DNA from: Reticulitermes speratus
Lineage: Eukaryota > Arthropoda > Insecta > Blattodea > Rhinotermitidae
Assembly (NCBI GenBank): GCA_021186555.1
Contig: JAJKFL010000004.1
Coordinates: 19,434,406-19,498,405 of the forward strand
Direction: 5' to 3'
DNA length: 64,000 nt
Position 1 is the stretch's first letter. Each line of letters opens with the position of its first letter. The translations under genes and the position numbers were made by a program. The notes beneath the pieces were generated by a model. The model was not told where the DNA came from, searched no databases, and saw nothing but the letters and a program-made list of their open reading frames with translations. Of this stretch, positions 57,618 to 64,000 are shown piece after piece.

Positions 57618-58085
57618 TTAGCAGTGCTGCTTCGTATTCGAAGGATCCTTGATCCAGATCTCGGCCCAGTATCCGGCAATCATAATAGAGATTTTTGTTG
57701 TTTCCTCAGTACTTCCGGGAAAATTCCGACTTAAATCCTAGAGTCAGTCACGATTCCTCATTCTTCTCAGTTAATTAATTTATCCTATCAGTAGTGTAGA
57801 CAAAAGGTCGGTGCCCCTCCCCCACCCGTTACTCGATAATTGGGAATCCATCTAATTATCAGCGTTTTACTCCCATGTCTCGTAACAGGGATTCAGAATA
57901 CTGTTGTCTGTCAGAATAAATCGCTCCAGTTCGAAAGAACACATAACAAATATTAGTATTATGTATGTATGTATGTATGTATGTATGTATGGAGTCTCCT
58001 TAACCCACGAGGCCCTATCTACTCCGCTGCATCCTATCATTCGCCACTATACAGTCTGAGCGTCGTCAAATAACCATTAAATGAA
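57618..58085 (+). mobile_element. Decayed SINE, S2-like, with internal insertion
   Basis: The first part (ATCCAGATCTCGGCCCAGTA, GTTTCCTCAGTACTTCCGGG, CGACTTAAATCCTAGAGTCA) and the last part (TACAGTCTGAGCGTCGTCAA, ATAACCATTAAATG) resemble the start and end of an S2-type element. In between are unrelated DNA and a (GTAT)n tract (57,961-57,989). Confidence 0.45.
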
Positions 58086-58089
58086 AAAA

Positions 58090-58675
58090 TGTCATTAAGC
58101 GACTGATATTTGTAATTGTGACGAGGTGATGATCATTAGGCCTGTCTGTGAATGTCTGACGCTTGAATGCCCGTCGTTATGTATGTTAGGAGGTAAATGC
58201 GAGTCGGAGCAGGTGGCAGTAATAAGCAGCAGTGGAAGGTACGCTTGAGCCGGTATTGCAGTATGCAATTCTGTAAAAATAATTTCATAGGGAATTTCTA
58301 GACACAATCATCGCTTAATGCATACTGTTGTTTTGTGAAGTTCGGTATTTTGTTACGTGGACATCTGTACCTTTCTTTACGGCACAAAATATTGCACATT
58401 ACACAAACATTTTTTATAAAACATTTTTGCTTCAGATTCCATAATAATATTCATAACCACAGAAGTTTTCTGTTGAAGTATTAACGGACTTTATTTGCCT
58501 GATCAGAATGTGATTTAAACAGCTTTACCATATAAGGGTCATGTAATAACATAGTACTATGAGCATTAAGTAATAAACTGATTCGCGGCTTACACATTCT
58601 TGAGGAAGCAACAGTGTCTGTCGACTGCATTAAGGTCAGGCCAAAAATGTCTCGTGCTTGTTATCTAGATTTATA
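58090..58675. other. Unique DNA, no gene recognised
   Basis: No recognised feature. Confidence 0.6.
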
Positions 58676-58676
58676 C

Positions 58677-58918
58677 TGGGGATAGCATAGTCGATATAGT
58701 GAATAGGCTGCATGTTGGATGACCGAGGAACCGTGGTTTGATTCCCCGCAAGAACAATAAATTATTCTCTTCTCCAAAACGTAGCCCACCCAGTCTCCTA
58801 CTCAGTTGATACCGGGTGTAAAGCGGCCGAGGCATCTGTTGCCGAGGTTAAGAATGAGTGGAACTATACCTACACTCCACCACGCATACCTTCATGGCGT
58901 GCACGAGGACAACTTTTC
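58677..58918 (+). mobile_element. tRNA-derived SINE, family S3
   Basis: tRNA-like head with box-B-like GTGGTTTGATTCCCC. The body: CCACCCAGTCTCCTACTCAG, TGTTGCCGAGGTTAAGAATG and CCTTCATGGCGTGCACGAGG. It shares its order with 26,858-27,128. Confidence 0.75.
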
Positions 58919-58924
58919 TCTTTT

Positions 58925-59660
58925 CATTGACTTCTGAAAAACAGACAACAGAATGGGGTGTGGACGCCAGAAAGATCATTATATACGGGTCGCTGCTCTG
59001 GTTCGGTTGACTGCAGCTCCCAGTTACATAAACTGTGTGTGACTGTCGGATGGGCCGACTAACAATGTCCGAAAAAATACACGCGAAATGCTACACTCTC
59101 ATCACGCTGACAGTAAATATAATACAACAGCCATATCTGATATCCGGTATTCATGACCATCGATTAGATTCTCGTAAAATAATACGTTGCTTGTCGTGTA
59201 GATACTTTATGCTTTGTTATCGTCGTCAGCTGTATCACCAAATCACCATTTTGTCTATGTCACTTGTATTTCTACGATACATTTAAAACCCGTTTTGTAA
59301 AGGTTTGAATAATTACAAGCCTTTATTTCTCGCTTTGGAAGGCTCATTGTCCTTTACAGTTTCACGCCCACAATTATCAGCTATTATTTTAACCTTCTAA
59401 CGTCCAGTGGTTGCTCTTATGTCTACTGCCTGCTTTGACATGAATAAAATTCGGACTTCTTTTACAGAATATGTTTGTATGTATATATAGTATGTTTTTG
59501 TGATAAAAAACTATTATTTACATACAAATAATCGATTGGTATTTGTAACGCAGACGCATTGTGCTCCCTGTGAGGTAAGAACCGAATTTTTTATTGTTTA
59601 GATTAATTTTATACTTAAATGTTTAATGACCGTTTTCTAACTGCGGAGGGCTGGATTCAG
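58925..59660. other. Unique DNA, no gene recognised
   Basis: No recognised feature. Confidence 0.6.
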
Positions 59661-59667
59661 TCACGTG

Positions 59668-59810
59668 TCAGTCTGTGTGAGATTTGTGGTGGAAAAAGTG
59701 GCACTGAGACAGGTTTTTCCACGAATACTTCGAGTTTCCCTTGTCAGTATCATTCAGTGCTTGTGTCCGACCGCCGTTGAGTGCAAACCAAGGAGCAAGC
59801 CAGCCCGAGA
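59668..59810 (+). mobile_element. SINE fragment, family S4 body
   Basis: GTGAGATTTGTGGTGGAAAA, AGTGGCACTGAGACAGG and TTTTTCCACGAATACTTCGA match the S4 body at 6,600-6,690 read on minus. The tRNA-like head is missing. A 74-codon frame here is only a frame through the repeat. Confidence 0.65.
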
Positions 59811-60189
59811 TAGAGAATTTGGTCTGGATGTTTGGCTATCGGTCAAGCCTGTGTTAGAATTAGGAAGAAGGAGCAATTATAGCAGTTAGTTAACACACAC
59901 TTTCTTTCTTTAATGAAAATATAGCGAAATGTTTAGTTAAGCACAGGAAGTGCGGAGAAGCTGCAGGTCAGATCTCTGTAACAAATGTCTGCTAAAGAAT
60001 TATAATCTTCATCTTAATGCCGCTCTTATGAGAAGGACAAGTGGGCGAAGCCTGGGAACCTTGAAACAAAAAAATATTTTTCCGGATTTCAGGGAGCACT
60101 GGACAGAAAAGTACTTTTACACGTTCATTTTTCTTAACATGTTTACTCGTATTGTATTAATTGTATTAGAGACCTACGTAATTTATGTT

Positions 60190-60830
60190 TTTTACATACT
60201 AGTTAACTAACTGACTAAGTAATTACTTTACTGAGAAAATTCTTTCTTGACAGACGAACAGGCGCTTAGCTAGTCAAAAAATTTTGCATCGCGTATGGAG
60301 CCCGACATTTGGTAAAGCCTGCTGTGTTCACGACGTCCCGCCACTTAGCTGCACCCTGAGCCAGATAAATGCTCTCTATATCCTCTTACCCTATTCGTTT
60401 AGGATCCATTCTAATTTAATCCTCCCTTCCACGCTTATCTGTCTCGAATGACATTCTTTCCTTCAGATTATCCAACTAGGTTTATATATATATATATATT
60501 TCTCACGCAAAGCTTATCGTCCTGATTTGGTCACCCTAAGGTGCTGCAAAGTGTATCTGTGTAACATGTAAATTTCTCCAGCCTCCGGTTTCTTCTTCTC
60601 TCTTAGGCCGAAACGTCCCTCCCAGCACCTTGTCTTGAGGCAATATATGTTCTGCTAAACGGGAGACCAAATTTTACGTCCATAAACACTGTTTCATTCA
60701 TTAACCAAAATGAGGCTTAATCCTTGGTGCATAATTTCCATCAAAATAGCATTTGAATTTTCAATTTCTGCTGCTCAAATGCACTCTGCTTCATATCATA
60801 AACATCACACAATAAGTGCTGTTTAGGATA
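60190..60830 (-). mobile_element. LINE 3' region, family LA
   Basis: Left tail CTAGTTAACTAACTGACTAA, then TTAGCTGCACCCTGAGCCAG, TAGGATCCATTCTAATTTAA, CCTGATTTGGTCACCCTAAG and CTCTTAGGCCGAAACG. A (TA)n run at 60,481-60,500 interrupts it. It lies back to back with a plus-strand LA copy. Confidence 0.75.
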
Positions 60831-60844
60831 GAAACCGCTAAGTG

Positions 60845-61232
60845 TTATATGAAGTCCTCTACTTAACGTGCAGCTTTATGATGTGTACTCCTCAGCAAAT
60901 ATTATTCGGGTGATCGAATCAAGGACAGTAAGATGGGCGGGGCATGTGACGTGGACAGGAGAGACGCATACAGGATTTTGGTGGGGAGACCTGATGGAAA
61001 GAGACCATTTTGAAAGTCTAGGCGTAAATTGGAGGATGATATTAAAACGGATCTGCAAGAAGTGGGATGGGGAGGCATGAACTGGATTGATATGGCTCAG
61101 GATAGGGACAGGTGGCGGACTCTTGTTAGTGAGGTAATGAACCTTCGTGTTCCATAAAATGCGGAGAATTTCTTCACTAGCTGAGGACCTGTTGGCTTCT
61201 CAAGAAGGACTCTGCTCCATGGAGTTAGTTAG
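60845..61232 (+). mobile_element. LINE 3' end, family LA, best copy
   Basis: Plus translation gives NIIRVIESRTVRWAGHVTWT, then GETHTGFWWGDLMERD. A change of frame follows, and then the end of the protein, containing WDGEAxTGLIWLRIGTGGGL-like and MNLRVP pieces. The 3' UTR is AAATGCGGAGAATTTCTTCA, CTAGCTGAGGACCTGTTGGC and TCTCAAGAAGGACTCTGCTC, ending in GTTAGTTAGTA. This copy is the reference for the minus copies. Confidence 0.85.
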
Positions 61233-61234
61233 TT

Positions 61235-63040
61235 AGTATTGTACGAAATCCATAATTGCATTATTTAGCAAAATGTTTAGATTTTTACTGTTAAGTTATT
61301 TGGTACTTTTATTACAGTTGTGATTTAAAGGGTTGAAATACAGGCTACAAATATACTCCCATATTTGGTGATTGTAATCATTATATTGGTGCATAGGCCT
61401 GTATATTACACTTAAAATTAAGTCGTCACTGTACTTAGTCCATCGCCTCGTCTTCAAAACAACACAACAGAAACCTTCTGTTCGCAGCAAAGGGTAAGAG
61501 GCGCGTAATGAGTTGGGCTCGACAGAAAGAGCTGTTGTCAGTCTCTGGAGTGGTCCGGTTTCCTTGTACGTGAGACGGTGGACAAAGGTCAGTAAATGGT
61601 AACAATAAGATTAAATTTCGTAATAATTTTGTTGTTTCCAATTCATTTTAAAATACTTTACTGATGTTTGCGAAACTGTTGGCTGCAGATGGGATCGTAT
61701 GAATACTAAGCTTGTATGTAATGGGCAGCATAATAGAATTATAGTTTGTCTGGTATAATTATGAGAATTTAAGTTATAAAGCCAAACATTTTCGGGTTAC
61801 TTACCAACTGATGCTGCTGTTTTCGGGTGCTGGTTGGGTGGAAACAGGAATATGTCAGTGGAATGACCGCCAGTCATTGGAAGATGGGAATAGAGGCCAA
61901 TTCCGTAGAGTCGTGTCCATATCTGAGGCAAAGGAAATGCCCAACTTACGTACCTGTGGTGTAAAGTGTACATTCATTCGCTCACACTCGCACACACGTT
62001 GCACTCTGCCGGATATCGTGGGTGACCTGTTGTACACAGAAACCGAGTGTCTGCATTCCATTGTCCACAAGAATTGTGATAGCTGATTGGCATTGCTGCA
62101 TTATGGAATTACTGAATCGTCTGTCCTTTATTTCAGCTGGAGGGAAAGTGCACTGATTGACTGCGGGGGATCTAGCTGCTGGTAAGTACAAATCCACCTC
62201 AGGCTGTAGCGTCGTGTAAATAGTCTGTGACGTCACTTGCATCTTTTCTAGGAGCCTAACGATTTAAGACGTTAGATGTGGCGTGTCATCTTTTAGGTAT
62301 CAAAAATCATGTTATGATTTATGTATATTTTGTGACTTTTCTCCAGTTATGTTAGGTATGGTTCATTGTACAGGCTTCGTCGTACATGTATACTTTGCCC
62401 ATTGTAGGAAGTATACGAGTATTTGATATATAGATTGCATGTCATTCAAGGTAAGTGTGGTATACGAGGAAACCGCATTGTCGTGTCTGCGGTGTATGGA
62501 TGTATGTGTGTCTTTATTAGGGATTGCCTTTATTGTTTAACACTCACTATAGAACTGATACGTTTCGATATTTCGGGAAGGTTATTTAGAACAGTAGGTG
62601 GTTTCTTAAGGTCGGCGGAGAAATCGAGCTGAAAAAGTTGGATAAATGGACAACTTGTTGTTATATGCAACATATGTGTACTTTCATGTTCGATTGTATG
62701 GATGTTGTTTGAGAAGAGCATGGACAGCATGGCCCACTTTAATATTTTCCTCAAGGTCATACCTAAGACTCTCCTAATATGTATGCTTGGACGTCCTTTT
62801 ATGATTTTGCAATGAAAATCCTTAATGTTTTAAGATTTTAGCACTTGGCATTACAGTCTATCTTTTAACACTGCTAATAAGTCAGTCAGTTATTGTAATT
62901 AGTAGCAAATTGATTCAGTTGAATCGAATTTGAAAGGGGTTTACTCACCATCAAATATTTCAAGATGCATTTTAACTAAGTAGGGTAGCCATGTATAAAA
63001 GCGAATGCTAAATTATTTATTAGAAATTATTTAAAAGAAG
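61235..63040. other. Unique DNA, no gene recognised
   Basis: No recognised feature. Confidence 0.6.
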
Positions 63041-63059
63041 CAAGTGTCTTTTCAAGATA

Positions 63060-63346
63060 CAGTAGTCCCTCAGTCAACCGGACTATATGGAGGGAGGAGT
63101 GGTAGGGATTTCCAGGGAATCCGGACCACCGACGGGAAACTCCGTGGTATAAGTAACACAAAAAAGTCATCACTGAGTGCTAAATTAAAACTCCTTAAAC
63201 TGGAAATACTGTACCACGGCTATCTAATAATAATAATGAAAATAATAATAATAAGTAATACTTTCAGTGTGAAATACTGGGCTGTATTTGGCCTAAAATT
63301 TTCCGGACCATTCGGGCATCCGGATTACCGAGGGACCACTCTACTG
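63060..63346. mobile_element. pogo/Tigger-like MITE
   Basis: Terminal inverted repeats CAGTAGTCCCTCAGTCAACC on the left and, read inward from the right, CAGTAGAGTGGTCCCTCGGT. Both continue into (A/T)(A/C)CCGGA-type DNA, the usual pogo/Tigger end. The left flank is TA and the right flank CA, that is, a TA duplication with one change. The 287-bp body has an (AAT)n-like tract at 63,225-63,256 and no transposase. Confidence 0.85.
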
Positions 63347-63361
63347 CATGAGAATATTTAG

Positions 63362-63440
63362 TCAACGTATCCATGAGGCTCGAACATGGGACCTCCGGAA
63401 AGCAAAGCAGCATTGTTAGGCACTATCCTGTCACGTTTGG
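63362..63440 (-). mobile_element. Possible SINE head (tRNA-like)
   Basis: On minus, GATAGTGCCTAACAATGCTG and GGTCCCATGTTCGAGCCTCA resemble box A and box B. The body is not identified. Confidence 0.3.
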
Positions 63441-63834
63441 TCATGACGTGCCTCGCAATCTGAAGTCTTAAAGAGCAGTGAGTTCCCATGAGCTTTACAG
63501 GCACCGCACTGAGTGTCGTGGGTAACCTCTGATTGTAGCGAGTGAAGGAAGTGGCAAGTCACGTTTGAAAGCTTCCACATTGTGACTGTTGTGACAGTTA
63601 TTTTTCAGAATTGTTTACTGTTAAGGCCCTTTAGTAGTCCATTAAAGTATTCAACAAAGTTTTCGAGTGCCATGCTTATTTCTGTTTTAGGACACGAAGG
63701 TCTTTTTTCTCTCTCAAAATTTGCGGGTAAAAAGTGCAAAAGAAATAATGCTTACAGAAAATTTTAAATACTCAAAATGGATTATTTCACATTAAAGTTT
63801 TTTTTAAATTTCGATGTAGATGTGTGGCTAATAA

Positions 63835-64000
63835 CGAACTGGACTTTAAAGAATAGGATATGGCATTGTGGACTGGAATGATGTGGTTCAGAGCAGCGAA
63901 AAGTGGCAGGGTCTTGTGAACACGCTAATGAAATTCCACGGTCCATAAATATGCGAGGAATTTCTTGACTAGCTGAGGGACATTAGTCTATAAAATTAGT
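63835..64000 (+). mobile_element. LINE 3' end, family LA, cut by window edge
   Basis: Plus GATATGGCATTGTGGACTGG, AATGAAATTCCACGGTCCAT and TTTCTTGACTAGCTGAGGGA correspond to 61,064-61,186 of the better LA copy. The tail would lie beyond the window. Confidence 0.8.

Overview
This window looks like repeat-rich, gene-poor intergenic or intronic DNA from a large insect genome. The tRNA-derived SINEs, 5'-truncated LINE tails and hammerhead-type foldback repeats are the kind seen in cockroaches and termites; that assignment is my inference, not something the sequence states. There are no bacterial operons, no rRNA, no CRISPR array and no functional tRNA gene. Nearly all open frames over 60 codons are chance frames, or frames running through SINEs, LINEs and microsatellites.

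Layout. 1-9.5 kb is mostly unique AT-rich DNA with a SINE, a 54-bp minisatellite (4.8-5.3 kb), another SINE and an 80-bp tandem array (7.65-8.13 kb). 9.5-12.8 kb has a LINE tail, the first copy of an unclassified ~0.5-kb repeat (called R1 here), a SINE, a stem-only foldback and another SINE. A 330-bp (CCA)n tract lies at 15.7 kb. 17.2 kb holds a long inverted repeat with a near-complete hammerhead-ribozyme motif. 17.6-25.2 kb is almost featureless. 25-42 kb is dense in foldback elements, LINE tails, SINEs, an R1 copy and a hAT-like MITE with a perfect 8-bp target duplication (40.6-41.0 kb). 44-50 kb carries three LINE types, including a young truncated copy with a 15-bp target duplication, and a SINE nested in a LINE. 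51.3-52.0 kb on the minus strand is the only place with recognisable host-type coding: an F-box exon preceded by diverged lysine/serine-rich peptide repeats. 53-64 kb returns to R1 fragments, SINEs, LINE tails and a pogo/Tigger-like MITE (63.06-63.35 kb).

The most interesting material is the set of foldback elements at 17.2, 25.3, 27.2, 36.1, 39.7 and 50.1 kb. At the same place in each arm they carry the plan stem I - CUGAUGA-like core - stem II - GAAA - short self-complementary stem III. In three of them (17.2, 27.2 and 36.1 kb) stems I and II differ in sequence but still pair in at least one arm. This fits hammerhead-bearing Penelope-like pseudo-LTRs or retrozyme-like non-autonomous elements. 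No reverse transcriptase of that class is visible here.

Two stretches may be host coding sequence: the F-box frame at 51,328-51,654 (-) and an unrecognised hydrophilic frame at 35,460-35,855 (-). Indels inside otherwise regular tandem arrays suggest the assembly carries some single-base errors, so broken frames should be read with caution.
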